From: Ectocarpus siliculosus
Taxonomy: Eukaryota > Sar > Phaeophyceae > Ectocarpales > Ectocarpaceae
DNA: 57,548 nucleotides
NCBI GenBank assembly: GCA_000310025.1
Contig: FN649746.1
Span: 2,313,105 to 2,370,652, forward strand
Direction of reading: 5' to 3'
The position numbers were made by a program, and so were the translations under genes. Under the pieces are notes generated by a model. That model did no database searches. It had not been told where the DNA came from and was given only the letters and a program-made list of their open reading frames with translations. Position 1 is the stretch's first letter. Every line of letters starts with the position of its first letter. Below are positions 10,401-20,946 of the stretch, in pieces.

Positions 10401-13400
10401 TTCGTGAACAACCCAACGAGCATACCAAATCTTGACATCGGCACTCACAGGTTGCTTCTGGATGAGAACGTGCACCGGCCGGTGTCGAGGTCCAAGCACG
10501 AGTTCACTGCATCGAAAGAGTGTCGATCACACAGGATGACGGCGTTATTAGGACACAAAGAACGACGAGGTCTCACGGCGATCTCAAACAGATTCACATG
10601 TTGTGGGATGGACGTCGCGATGAAAACAGCTTCCAGGAAGACAGCATGGTATGACCAAAGCCGGACGGCAAAAGACAAAGGACTCAGCACCAGACGACGG
10701 CTAAATGGCATTGGAACGGTTCAATAGAGACAAGCTCAGTTCTAGGTTGCCTTCAGCCTCAGTTGTCCTGCCCATGTATTGCCGTGACCACCAGTACAAG
10801 GGTTTTCCTAACGTGTTCCAATCCACGAAAGGGGCACCTATTGGAAAACCAAAAATATCCTCGCCCTTCCAAAACTAAGTTGACGGCGCACGATACTTCA
10901 TAATAAAATGAATTGGTTCGGAACATACGAATTGCAAGATACGATGCGTGTGATTTAGCAATGTTTTGTTCGGTTCTCGCGGCACGAGGATCTACCGACG
11001 TTTTGCCACACCAGCTCGAAAGCGACGAAAGCAATTGCGCGAATGAACGCCTGGTACATCGTCTTGAATGCAAACGATCGTGAAAAAGGTGCTAACAGTT
11101 TTTTACCGAGTGGTTGGGTACAAGCTGGTGCACAGAATGGATCCACATCTATTAACCATAGCTGCCAGACAAACATTATACACAAAATGGACATATGTGG
11201 TATCACAGTGACCCTCATGAGCAAAGGGACACATCGTCGTGGCCGGATATTCGATCTGAGTCATGGCCACAAAGTTAAGGGTTTGAGGGTACCTCAGCCC
11301 ATCGATCGCCTTCAACATGAACCGGTCGCCCCGGTGGTCTAGTTGAAAACCTCGACACCTTCTAGAGGTCAGGTCAGGGGTTCGAATCCCGGCGTAAGCG
11401 AGCATTTCTTGCAAAGTGAGTTTTTCTCTCGCTTCCGCTCCTGGCCTATAGTGGATAGCGCTAGTTCGTGTGTACACTGAGGGAAGAGAGTGCTGAACTC
11501 TTCTCGCATTAATAATCGAAGGCAAACTACCGCAGGAGGGGAGGGTAGAGAGGGGCTCTTCTGTGTGACCACGGGTTGGAGTAAACGGCGCTAGTGCTGT
11601 GAGCGCTGATTTGAAGTGAAGACAAAAAAAAAAAATGATATAAAACTCATATTCCTGCAACACCGCACTACCAGCCCCTCTCTACCACGTTTTTGTAACG
11701 TTGAAACAAAGTAATCCCTGCATTCTAAGGGACCTGGCCAAAAGACATTTGGGAAGCGAGTTATGCCCAAAAATATAATGGTTCAGCTGCCGCGATTTGG
11801 TGGCGTCGAATTTCTACTTGATTGTACCTTGGGATCAAATAGAAAGAAAGCCTCGTGATTTGCGGTGCGTAAATATCGAACGAAATGTTGAAAATTCTTT
11901 AATGCTGACAGCGTGGTGCAGAAAAATGCGGCAAACCGTTCAAGAAAATTGAGAGACCATAAGGACTCCTGACAGGCCAATTGGGGTCCTCGGTGTGGGA
12001 TCCCCGAAAGCCGGTGCCATGTGTTTGAATGTCGTTTTTCATGTTTGTTTCCGCTCAGGCATAGCGCAACAAAGCTTTCCAGTACGGTTGTATGACAACT
12101 TGTAACGCTGACGCAACAGGGTACATTGCAGTGTAAGAGGGGCCCGGCGGGTACGATTCTTCACTAATTTTGAAGAAGTTTGGGGCAAAGCAGGATGTGG
12201 GGTGATTCATTGCGCAAACGCTGACAACCTCAAGCCGTGTTTTCGAGTTAGACTCTGAAATGTATGACATATGCGCTTTGGGTCAATGCAAAACTCTGTG
12301 TGATTGTGCCTTCTGGGACAACGGATATCCGTCGACAACAGAAGAACACGAAAAAGGGTACTAGACGAGACGCAGTTTCTCATTGACCCACAGTACATGT
12401 GTGTGCAGAGTTTCAGAGTGTATATCCAAAAATCGGCGTGAGGTTTCCAGGCTGAATATCGTTTCGTAACCATGTCCGTGAACGATCTTGTAGCCGGTTC
12501 CAAACCGCACTGACTGGAACACCCTGCAGACTTGGGGTACCGATTCCAACGAGACAAACTACCACGCCGGTACAGCCACCATCGACTTCGCCCCCATCTA
12601 TTTACTGTCCGAGAGTGCATTCCATTGTAGTACTGGGACGCAGTCATTTGTTTGGAAGTGGCAATACGATTGGGTTGTAGAAACATTACTCGACAAAGAA
12701 AGCAAGCAGACTAAGGACGTTTCAAGACGGGCTCAGGGGATCAGCTTGAGACACGTTTCGAGCTAGTGGTTGACAGGAATTGCTTCTGGCAGCGGCAAAG
12801 AGCCAGAATTGGTTGGTGCGCTCATCCCTGAGATATGCAATAATCTGTTCGCGGGTGCTGGCGCGTTCTGACCACGAACATTGGACGGTCCTCAGGAGCC
12901 TTGCAAGGGTGGATAAACGTACGGGAAATGAAACAATGTCTTGAATGAATGAAGATTACTAGGCTGATCCTCCTGCGCTCGGAGCTGGCAGTCGTCTACA
13001 TCATCTCGCTGGTCCTACACGAAAAACCTCTGTTTTTCGTATGAGTTGACCTAATTGAAACGATCGCCACAAGGAGTGGAAAACCAAGACCATCAAGTAC
13101 GGGGAACACCGGGTCCTCAATTCATTGTTGCGGGCGAAAATCGAACCTCTGTGGATACATAGTCACACCGGTCACTCTTCCGCCGAAGTGGTGTCTCAAG
13201 AACGCCGTGTATGCTAACAGGGTTAGGGGCTCATGGAAACGTGGTAGGAACGCCGCGTGTCTCTCAGTGTAGCCCCAGCGACTACGTCCGTTTCGAATTC
13301 AGGATAATTGTTTCACGGCCGACTCCAAGGAGAGCAACCATTTGCTTCGCAATGCCGCCTTGTGTCGTCGTAGCACATCCTTCCACTGCCCTGTTCACCG

Positions 13401-13723
13401 GTTGTATTGATCCCATGGCTTGAACGCGAACAACGAGACATGATATTTCCGTGCAAATGGATTACCAGCTTGGGGATACGCCCATTTGAGTGGCACTGCC
13501 TCGCTAACGCAACCACCCTGAGTGTGGTCGTCGACCCACAAACTACAACCAAACAGCCAAGCGGTGGCCGCAAAATGATTGAACTCTTTCGCCGAGAAAT
13601 ATGCCCTAGGAAGACGAGTAGAGTCCCGACGCAAGCCATTGGTTGTGCCAACCTACCAGCACCGGTGATGACGCCGCCGCACGCCACCAGTAACGCGAAA
13701 ACCGGTGGGAAGAAGTTACTCAT
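3834..13723 (-). CDS. LRR gene, copy A (5' part; secreted LRR protein, 3' end not present)
   Basis: Exons in reading order: 13657-13723, 10449-10506, 10121-10216, 8208-8279 (acceptor lost), 7377-7448, 6829-6900, 6297-6368, 5754-5825, 5213-5284, about 4896-4965 (damaged), 4366-4437, 3834-3905. The first gives a signal peptide, phase 1 out. The next gives a Cys segment, phase 1 in and phase 2 out. The third is an N-cap. Each later exon is 72 nt, enters and leaves in phase 2, and encodes one LRR of form LxxNxLTTLPAGxFxSLxALTxL. Donors are GTACGT, GTGAGT or GTGAGC; acceptors are CAG. The product should be extracellular and bind through its LRR face; the ligand is unknown. The Cys-rich/vWD-like tail seen in copy B is absent: the gene meets the SINE/recombinase block at 3765 and may continue left of the window or be truncated. 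Confidence 0.7.
8208..8279 (-). pseudogene. LRR exon with lost splice acceptor (copy A)
   Basis: The coding phase and length of a normal LRR exon are kept (NPSYNELETLPERLFDSLNL), with a good donor GC|GTGAGTG, but the acceptor dinucleotide is CG instead of AG. An alternative AG inside the exon would give a 60-nt exon in frame. Because all LRR exons are phase 2 on both sides, skipping it costs one repeat and no frameshift. The copy-B partner (40443-40514) has lost both splice sites. Confidence 0.6.
8596..8850. repeat. GTCATGAC-rich palindromic repeat block, copy A
   Basis: The 8-bp palindrome GTCATGAC and near variants (tcatgaccgagtcatga) recur many times in about 250 bp, with irregular spacing. 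The same block lies at 41896-42160 in copy B, so it predates the duplication. It has no coding frame and lies in the intron between the N-cap exon and the LRR exons. Confidence 0.75.
10121..10216 (-). CDS. LRR N-cap exon of copy A
   Basis: 31 codons, phase 2 on both sides, with WCDITDDDVVAGDLTACFEN then FGENNIQN and donor TT|GTGAGT. In copy B (44199-44297) the exon is one codon longer but otherwise conserved. A 10-bp indel between copies falls in the upstream intron and so leaves the reading frame intact. It probably caps the hydrophobic core of the LRR solenoid. Confidence 0.7.
10449..10506 (-). CDS. Cys-containing exon 2 of LRR copy A
   Basis: Reads NSCLDLDTGRCTFSSRSN between gcag| and |GTGAGT, phase 1 in and phase 2 out. 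Two Cys nine residues apart suggest a small disulfide-linked N-terminal cap before the LRRs. Copy B has NSCLDLNTGQCTFESSHD with identical boundaries. Sequence on either side drifts out of frame between the copies, which supports exon limits here. Confidence 0.65.
11327..11640 (+). mobile_element. tRNA-derived SINE (family 2) with poly-A tail
   Basis: The head reads gccccggtggtctagttgaa with B box ggggttcgaatcccggcg. A conserved body follows (gagtgctgaactcttctcgc; ggctcttctgtgtgaccacg) and a run of A at the 3' end. The corresponding place in copy B (about 45445-45460) has about 17 unrelated bases and no SINE, so this insertion probably postdates the segmental duplication. It sits in the large first intron of LRR copy A. 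Confidence 0.8.
13657..13723 (-). CDS. signal-peptide exon of LRR copy A
   Basis: Starts with Met and reads MSNFFPPVFALLVACGG then VITGA, a short n-region with a hydrophobic core typical of a secretion signal. The donor G|GTAGGT leaves phase 1, which fits the phase-1 acceptor of the exon at 10449-10506 and gives a Val codon across the join. The copy-B counterpart (47403-47469) has the same length, phase and character. The predicted intron is about 3.15 kb. Confidence 0.65.
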
Positions 13724-13739
13724 TCTGGGGTAGCACGAC

Positions 13740-15900
13740 GAGCTGCCAAAACTGATCAAAGACGCAAAATGCAAGGGGGGTGCGGAACGGAAAGGTCACC
13801 ATCGTCCAAACAAGGAAACCGATCGGCTTGAGTCATCAGCAACGAGTTCTCCGGCAGGCCTCGGCGAACATTGAATCGAGCAAGAAGCAGGCATACCGTT
13901 CCACATCCAGGCGCTATTTCGGCGCGAATATAGCAAACGAATTCAATCCATTGCAACGGCACGGTGTGGGTTTCGGTGTGGACAGGTGCAAAGCGTGGGG
14001 TTCAACGACAAAAGATCAACGCGAACATGATGCTGGTGCAAGGGAGGGGGCTTCGACAGGGGGACGCCATCGAAATCGGTGCCCTACACTCGCCCGTTTC
14101 ACGTGACTCATGTACTTGTCTCACGGTGTGCTCGTTCCGATACTATTTTTCGCAGACTGCCATGGTTGCGTAAGTTTGTCGATATTTGGGGGAGTAGTGC
14201 AGTCCAGTAAATGTGCTGCTTTAGAGTGACATTACCAGCTAGTGCGTCGTCTCGACATCATAACCCATGTCTGCTCACTACCTAGAAAGTGGCTGTTCCA
14301 ACAGATGCGGACACCTTCCGTGGGCAAGACTGTCTCGACCAAAGGTATGTGCAAGAATCAAGAGACGAACAGAATGACCCCAGAAAAAGAGAGCACATGC
14401 ATGAACGACCAGTAGAAATGAGACCCCCGAAGAAAGGGCTCAGATTGATACTCGCATTTGTTAGTTTTTGCCTCTGATGCGTTTGTTTGTTGGTTTTCCT
14501 GTTTGTCAGATCACGATCCGTTAGGAATGTATTGTGCTGTCAGCTGCGGTGTCAAGCCATCGGTACACTTACGCACAATCGACAGTAGTATGTACATGGG
14601 CCTCAGCACCGTTCGGATGGCTTGTCAATGGGTCGGATGCTCCCGCACGTTTGAATGACCTTGATATGGCCGCATTTCTGTCGACAACATTTGTATACTT
14701 CGAACCCCCGGCACCTTGGCAAGCCCCCGGTGCTTTGGAATGGCACCTCGTCAAATCCAACACTTTGTTCCATGTAGCCATGACAAAGGTTCTCCCTGTC
14801 AGACAAGGGCCAATGTTCGAAAGTCCCTATTTACGAGCTTTGTTGTGAACAACGGGTAGTAGGCGGAGTCTTCGAAGGTAGGCTTATGATTATGACGGTC
14901 GAGCTGGGTGGTAGTTCGCGAAGGTGGTATAAGCGACTCCGAATCCACCGTGCGACGGCGACATCAAGCATATCAGGCTGGTGGGCATGGGCCAAAATAT
15001 CCAGCTGACGCTTCTAGAGAAGACTACGACGACCGACACCCTGGAACGTGGTGCTGGCACACCCACATAACGGCGACAAGTGTCCAGAAGTACATGTTTG
15101 ACCTCCAATATGATTAGATGAGTTGAAAGACGCACCGAATCGGTGACGGGTGAGTAGATGTCAAAGGTGTTGTTGTGTCGAGAATCCTCAAGCAATTTTG
15201 AGACAATTGTGAAATGTTGCAGTTGCACAATCAAAGCGGAAGTTGAATGAAAACAGCGCGTTGATATTTGCGTGTCAAAGATGGGGACTTTTTGCTGGAG
15301 GGCGGATACCTTGTTGGTGGTTCAGGGTACCGAAATGCCTTTGATAAGAGTTGATGCAGACGTTACCCATCGAAAATACGTATAATGACTATACAACCTG
15401 GGGTGGGGCGAATATCGTGCAATATATATGCCAACCCAGGTGTAGAAATAGTCAATATACAGCTTGGGGTAGTTTTGAAGGTGACATGCTATGACGTGGC
15501 GTGAAGGAATTGACTTCGGACCGTTTGGGTCTGTAAGCAGGGCTAATCTAACTTCTGGTTGATGCCATCAAGCAAGGGTATGCACAATGTACGATGTGTG
15601 GAGTACATAGATAGGAGGATCCAGAATCTTTTGAAGTTGAGGTTTACGTTCGAAATTTGGGATTTAGGGGGAGAGAGAGAGAGAGTCGGGTGGAGTGCGC
15701 CCTGCTGTTCAGAGTCTTCTCTGCTGTTCGCCGCCCAATAAGGCCAACAACACACACCTGTATCGCGGACACCTTTGAGACGAACACCCACAATACCTCA
15801 CCGGCACATCTACATGAATATCTGCGCGGGATAGGCCACTGCCGGCCGATCGCCCGACAAAAAAACTATCCGGGAGACCATCGAACCCGGCCAGGAACAG
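13740..15900. other. upstream region of LRR copy A, no gene recognised
   Basis: Conserved in copy B (about 47480-50030) at the DNA level, but ORFs in the two copies do not keep a common frame for long. It contains a short GA run at 15670-15685 that is much longer in copy B (49754-49795). It may include the promoter and 5' UTR of the LRR gene. No TATA box or start site could be assigned. Confidence 0.5.
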
Positions 15901-15904
15901 AACA

Positions 15905-16240
15905 ATTTTTTATGTTATATTTGACATTCAATTATTGTTCACAGCACACACGAGCTCCAATCCACGGTCACACAAAGGCCTCCTCTCCGTCACCCCTTCC
16001 TGCGGTGCTTCCCTTCGAGAAGAGTGAAGCACTCTCTTCCTCTAAAGTGCTCACCTGGTGTTCACACGAACTACTGTACTGCTTGTAGCGTTCCACAACC
16101 AGGAGCACAAGTGGGAGAAAAACTCTTTTCTAGCAAGAAGAGCTCGCTTACGTATGCCGGGGTGCGAACCCTGACCCTGGGTGCTAGAAAGTTTTGAGGA
16201 TAGCAACCAGAGTGCCGGGGCAAGGAAAACAAAGTCGAAG
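15905..16240 (-). mobile_element. SINE family 2, diverged copy
   Basis: On the minus strand the tRNA-like head carries the B-box relative agggttcgcaccccggcata, followed by the family-2 body (agtgcttcactcttctcgaa; cctttgtgtgaccgtgga). The same insertion is present in copy B (50035-50392), so it is older than the duplication. Confidence 0.65.
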
Positions 16241-17460
16241 AAAAATAGAAGAAAGAGGCGGAAACAGGCCACACCCAAAAACGAGAACAAATCTTAGAGC
16301 GAGAGAGAAGGGCATGGGGGTGCTATTCACCGCCGTGGGGTTGCACCGGCGGAGCTAATCCTCACATGCTCACCCAAAAAACACAACTCGTGTGGCTGAT
16401 CCAAGGGTCGCTCCACCGGAACAACAAAAGTCGATTGGTGGTAGACATTCAAGATGGACAGCAGCAGAGTGGATGACGCCTGCCTGTGGTAGACGTACGT
16501 TCGTTTCGCGGGGGAGACACATACGGCGTAGTGGACTTACTTGCGGTTCGCAGAGAGCTTTTGGGGAGGGTGGTTGTTGATGTTACAGGCTGAAGATGGT
16601 GGTGAACAGTGGGAAGGTGGGTTGTGTAGAGTTTGGAGCTGGAAGTGTGACGGTGTGGCTGTGATTCATGATCAGCAGACAGGCGGTAGGGTTCAACAAA
16701 TAATGGTGACGGAATTCATCCGACTTGGTCAAAATCAGCGATGGTTGAAACTTTTAACTAGGAAAAACGGCCGAGGCCTTGAATGCGTGCATCTTGTACG
16801 TTCCAGAGAGACTACATGGTTGAATGATGATTCAAAACCCCCAGAAAATAGTTGGATGTTCGTGAGAAGAAATGGAAATCTGGCGCTTCAGAGCGTTTCG
16901 AGGGCGAACATCGTTCATAGAAATTGTTTTGAATACAGTCTAGAATGTCGTCGAGTTCGTCGTTTCACTGGAAAATAGTCCTAGGGGATTGAAAGGCCCG
17001 CCCCCGGCTCCAGTGGGCGGGGCGGGGGCAATCGTAGGCAAGTAGGGCACCATGTGCAACGCCCAGAGAGCTCAAATCCAGCTTCATGTTGTCACATATA
17101 CACAGACAGGCATCTCACAGCGACCACGCAGCATCCCCGAGAATATTTACTGGAGATAGATCTGGTGGTCCATGCTGAACGTTGACCCATGTAGTAGAAT
17201 ATTGGTGGATGCATTTTCGTGGACTAAAAAATACACGCTGGTCTCTTGTTGGCCTGGGAATTTCCACCTGATTCTTCTGTGGTTTCCAGACAAAATGCAG
17301 ACCTTCCGTAAGAGTTGGTCTTCCACACAAAAGACCAATCAGGTGGCACCCCAACCCAATCCCAACCCCTCCAACTTATTAGCCGATCCTACGCTTTCCA
17401 ATGTGTATGTATGGTTACTTGGAAAAACCTTCGTAGTCTAGACGACTCTACAGCGGATGG
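16241..17460. other. region before the retrotransposon, no gene recognised
   Basis: Up to 17228 it matches 50393-51752 of copy B. A 145-codon plus-strand ORF (16541-16978) is not preserved in copy B and is probably chance. 17229-17460 is unique and ends with the target-site duplication gatgg (17456-17460). Confidence 0.5.
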
Positions 17461-17817
17461 TATTAGATATATTGGGAGTACTCGTAGCATAGTATGACGG
17501 TTGAGATGTCCGGTACGTACGTACGAAAGTAACAGTGATGAGATGCGGAGGGATAGGAACTTTCTACATATATATATTCCTTGGTTGCGAGAGGTATTTG
17601 GTGGAGATTCAGAGAGATTCGTTGAGTGACAAAGAGTGAAGGCGTGCCCAGATACCGTGAAGGTTTGACGAGCACTGGCACGCCCCCGATGAATACAATA
17701 CTTTCCAATACATTTGCATTACGTTTTCAACACGTTTCCTACCCATCCACGCTCCGCCATGAGCCACCCGCTTTGAGCTCCAACCACAAAGAACCGAGCC
17801 ACCCGAATTATCGATCA
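17461..17817 (+). repeat. 5' LTR of the copia element
   Basis: 357 bp from tattagatatattgggagt to gaattatcgatca. It contains tacgtacgtacg and a tatatatat stretch near the middle, a possible core promoter. It has one T more than the 3' LTR. Confidence 0.92.
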
Positions 17818-17904
17818 CGCTAGCGCATGACACGTCGTCTACGAGATTCGCGGTCGAGCTTGGTTTAGGAGCATCGCCTTGCGGCGATCGACAGCAGGGT
17901 CAAG

Positions 17905-20900
17905 ATGGCCTCCAGGCGCGAAGATGAATCCCGCCCAGCAGCGGAAGCCCGCCAAGCAGCGGAGGACGCCAGGATCGAAGAACTGGTCAACGAGCGAGTA
18001 GCAGCTCGGATGGAGCAGCTGATGGAGGAGAAACTGGCCAAGAAGATGGCCGAGATGGAGGTGCGGCAACGAGCCGAGCAGCAGCGGGGAGGAAATGAGG
18101 AACAAGAGGCAGCACACCAGCAAGATCCTGGGCGCCCAACACCCAACCCCTCCGCAGACGAGCTGGCAGACGCGATTGCGACTGCCATGGCCGGTCGCCT
18201 CCAAACCTCAGGGGATATCGGTGCAGTGTCTCACCCTGCAACCCTCCGTATGACTGAGAGTAGACGAATAGAGCCTTGGGATGGTGTGTTCAAGTCGGGG
18301 GACAGTAGGCAGCAGAAACTTTTGATTTTTCGATCGAGCATGGTAGCACGCTTTGCGCAGGAGGATGTTCACGAAGTAGTGATGAGCAACCAAGACATCC
18401 CAGTAGGGAGGCAGGGGATCAGTATGACTGACCTGAAGACTGAGTATGGTGAACAAAAGGTAGCCAAGGCTATAGTGGCATGGAATGTGCTAATCACGTC
18501 AATCTCGTACATGCCGATTCTGTCGGAAATCGTGTCGGACGGGAGCCCGAGTGGTGGCTGGAGGATTTTCCTCAAATATTACGAGCCACAAGCGAAAGCG
18601 GAGAAGAAAAGACTTTTGAAAGAGTACCATGGCTTCGCAATGCATGCAAACGAACATCCACAAGAGTACTTCGGTAGGTTCTCTATTTTGCGGAGTAGAC
18701 TAGCGTCGCACGGGACAGTGTATCCTGACAACGAAGCAAACGACCACCTAGTGTCTGCACTCTCGTCCGACTACAAGATAGAGAAGAAACTTTTGGACCG
18801 CACCCCTGATTTGACTTTTGAGCAGATTGAGGATTCCGTGAAGGAGGCCCACACGGACCTGGTGCGCGCACGGGAGGAGGAGCAAAAGAGTGGCGTGGGG
18901 CACGCCTTCGTCGCTTCCGGTGCGCCCCGGGGCGACGGACGTGTCCCAAATGGGTCGAGTGGGAACGGCGGCGGACAGGACGGCAAAGGCGACGGTCGGA
19001 GCAGGAGCGACGAGACCAGAGGAGACAGGCGCTGTCATTTTCATCCGTGGTCAAACCACACCAACGCGGAGTGCTACCAACAGCAGCGGGAAAAGGAGAG
19101 AAAGCAGCGGCAGCAGCAGCGGCGGCAGCAGTCATCACAGCAGCAACAACAGCATCCGCAGCAGCCTCAGCAACAGCAGTACTACCATCCTCGTCCCCAA
19201 CAGCAGCAGCAGCAGCAGCAGCAGCAACAAGGCGGCCGCGGTGGGGGGGGCTGGCGTGGTGGACCCCAGCACGGACCTCATGGCGGACGCGGAGCGCAGC
19301 AAAGGTATGGAAACTCTGTCCCCCCTCGCCCGCAGCAGCAGCAATGGCGACCCTCGCACGGGCATGCAAACGTGATGCACCACGAACACGGTGCACCGCC
19401 CTACGGGGGGCCCGCAAATAGTAGCGAGTATGGGGGTTGGGAGCAGCCGCAGCCACAGTACCAGCAGCCTCCGCCTGACTACACCCAGCAGCAGCAGCCG
19501 TACTACCCGCCACCGACGCCTTACTACGAGCAGCAACAGCCGCCGACACAGCCTCCGCCTCCGCCGACGTTCCAGCAGCAGCAGCACTCGACTCATGCCC
19601 CGCCCCACTCCTCTCCTCCCGGAGCAGCAGCACCGGCCCCGGGCTCCCTCCAATTCTTGATGGCACGTTTCGTGTCTGCAGGCGAGATTGTTCCGAGTGG
19701 TGTTGTAGCGAGTACCGAGCGTGAGAATGGTAATGGATTTGCTTTGTCTGCGCAGAACTCGCTTTCCCATTTTGGTAGAGAGAAGTTTTGGGCCGACAGC
19801 GGTGCCACGAACACCTTTGTTAGCAGTAGCCACCACATGTTCGATTTGAGGCCAGTGCCGACTGGTAAAGAGTACATACAGGTTGGAAACGGTGCTTATT
19901 TGCGCGTGCAGTGTGTGGGGAAGGTCAACATGGCCTTTCACATGCAAGACCAGTCAGGAGAGCATGATTTTTGCGTGCAGATGTCGGACGTGTACGTTGT
20001 GCCTGGAATCACCTTCAATCTTTTTTCGTTGCACCACACGCAGCGTAGGCAGCGTATCGTTCTAGACGAGACCGGCGTCCACCTATTCGATGGTAGGCTT
20101 TCCTTTGCATACTCTGACGTAGGATGCTCGCTCTGGGCTACTCGATTGCCCCAGGATTGTACTGGTAGCGCTGTGACCTACAGCCCCGATGCCCCCCCCC
20201 GTGTTTCTGCCCAAGCGTCCCCGCCTGGCGTTGGCACAGGCCTTGTTGCGGCAAACCCCCCTTTCCCACAGAGTGCAGGAGCGGGCGCGACTTCGAGTGC
20301 GAGTGCGAGTACCGGCTTCCAGTCCGTCGCTGCGGTCGGCGTTGTACCTGCGAGTTCTGGCTTCCAGTCCGTCGCAACGGCCGGCGTTGTACCTTCGACT
20401 CCTGGTGTCCAGCCCACCGGCTCCGACGGTGTAGTACCTTCGACTCCCAGCGTCCCCTCCACCACTTCCGGTGTAGTGCTGCCGATTTGTGCTTTTCCGT
20501 CTGTCGAAGTAGACCCAATCCCCACGACGATCCCTGATTTTCAGCCTGTGATTACTGCTGCCGTAGAATCGTCTTCGATTGTGCCTCCCCCTGCCGTAGA
20601 GCTGACAGACTATCGCGAGATCGGGATCAACCCCCTTGTCTCTCAGGACGAATTACCGATCATGGACATGAGCATGTTCCTAGATGTTGGGTTGATGGAT
20701 GGCAAAGACACGGTCCCCCCGGGTGATTTTTTTCCGGATGCGCATGAATTCTCTGCGTCTGCGGAGCCCCCTCCCTTGGCTTTCACTGTGCAGCATGATG
20801 ATTTGGAGGTGTTGAGAGGTTTTCTTTCCGAGTGCAATGAGCAGCAGGCCGTAGCCCCTCCGTCTCTTTCCCACGCGTTGGCGATTATCGCCCCCCGGTG

Positions 20901-20946
20901 CTTCCCCCTTTTCGGTAGGAAAATCCACGCCCACCATCGATATTAA
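17905..20946 (+). CDS. gag-protease part of the copia polyprotein
   Basis: 1013 codons. Residues 1-60 are highly charged and coiled-coil-like. About 100-330 match the general look of copia gag. A Cys/His knuckle (CHFHPWSNHTNAEC) lies at about residues 376-389. Residues 390-590 are very rich in Gln and Pro (CAG/CAA runs). The aspartic protease motif FWADSGATNTFV lies at about residues 629-640, followed by a GAG-pre-integrase region. The frame ends shortly after a run of six C at 20891-20896. Removing one C would continue into the integrase frame, so the break is either a +1 shift signal, a mutation or a homopolymer sequencing error. The product would form the particle and cut the polyprotein. 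Confidence 0.9.
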   Translation: MASRREDESRPAAEARQAAEDARIEELVNERVAARMEQLMEEKLAKKMAEMEVRQRAEQQRGGNEEQEAAHQQDPGRPTPNPSADELADAIATAMAGRLQTSGDIGAVSHPATLRMTESRRIEPWDGVFKSGDSRQQKLLIFRSSMVARFAQEDVHEVVMSNQDIPVGRQGISMTDLKTEYGEQKVAKAIVAWNVLITSISYMPILSEIVSDGSPSGGWRIFLKYYEPQAKAEKKRLLKEYHGFAMHANEHPQEYFGRFSILRSRLASHGTVYPDNEANDHLVSALSSDYKIEKKLLDRTPDLTFEQIEDSVKEAHTDLVRAREEEQKSGVGHAFVASGAPRGDGRVPNGSSGNGGGQDGKGDGRSRSDETRGDRRCHFHPWSNHTNAECYQQQREKERKQRQQQRRQQSSQQQQQHPQQPQQQQYYHPRPQQQQQQQQQQQGGRGGGGWRGGPQHGPHGGRGAQQRYGNSVPPRPQQQQWRPSHGHANVMHHEHGAPPYGGPANSSEYGGWEQPQPQYQQPPPDYTQQQQPYYPPPTPYYEQQQPPTQPPPPPTFQQQQHSTHAPPHSSPPGAAAPAPGSLQFLMARFVSAGEIVPSGVVASTERENGNGFALSAQNSLSHFGREKFWADSGATNTFVSSSHHMFDLRPVPTGKEYIQVGNGAYLRVQCVGKVNMAFHMQDQSGEHDFCVQMSDVYVVPGITFNLFSLHHTQRRQRIVLDETGVHLFDGRLSFAYSDVGCSLWATRLPQDCTGSAVTYSPDAPPRVSAQASPPGVGTGLVAANPPFPQSAGAGATSSASASTGFQSVAAVGVVPASSGFQSVATAGVVPSTPGVQPTGSDGVVPSTPSVPSTTSGVVLPICAFPSVEVDPIPTTIPDFQPVITAAVESSSIVPPPAVELTDYREIGINPLVSQDELPIMDMSMFLDVGLMDGKDTVPPGDFFPDAHEFSASAEPPPLAFTVQHDDLEVLRGFLSECNEQQAVAPPSLSHALAIIAPRCFPLFGRKIHAHHRY

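Larger units (their letters stand above)
4136..17228. repeat. segmental duplication, copy A
   Basis: Collinear with 36370-51752 in direct orientation, offset about 32.2 kb at the left end and 34.5 kb at the right. Anchors: actctacagcgctgggttag (4136 and 36370), the LRR exons, the GTCATGAC-rich block (8600 and 41910), LRR exon 3 (10121 and 44199), the signal-peptide exon (13657 and 47403), the SINE at 15905 and 50035, and gatctggtggtccat near the end (17159 and 51679). Identity stops after cattttcgtggactaaaa. Many small indels show an old duplication. Confidence 0.9.

Noticed and set aside
10404-10727. Plus-strand ORF opposite LRR exon 2
   Set aside because: The frame is not conserved in copy B, whereas the minus-strand Cys exon and its splice sites are.
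11327-11405. tRNA gene candidates at the SINE heads (also 3415, 55535)
   Set aside because: A and B boxes are present but no clean cloverleaf can be drawn and the sequence continues into a shared SINE body.
12760-12940. Possible copia RT remnant or protein exon (EHWTVLRSLARVDKRTGN on plus; TNQFWLFAAARSNSCQ on minus)
   Set aside because: Both strands stay open in copies A and B because the DNA is well conserved; similarity to the copia HW motif is too short and no neighbouring RT motifs exist.
18683-19947. Long minus-strand ORFs (327 and 270 codons) opposite copia gag
   Set aside because: They are antisense shadows of the Gln/Pro-rich CAG-repeat region; the plus strand has the recognisable gag and protease motifs.
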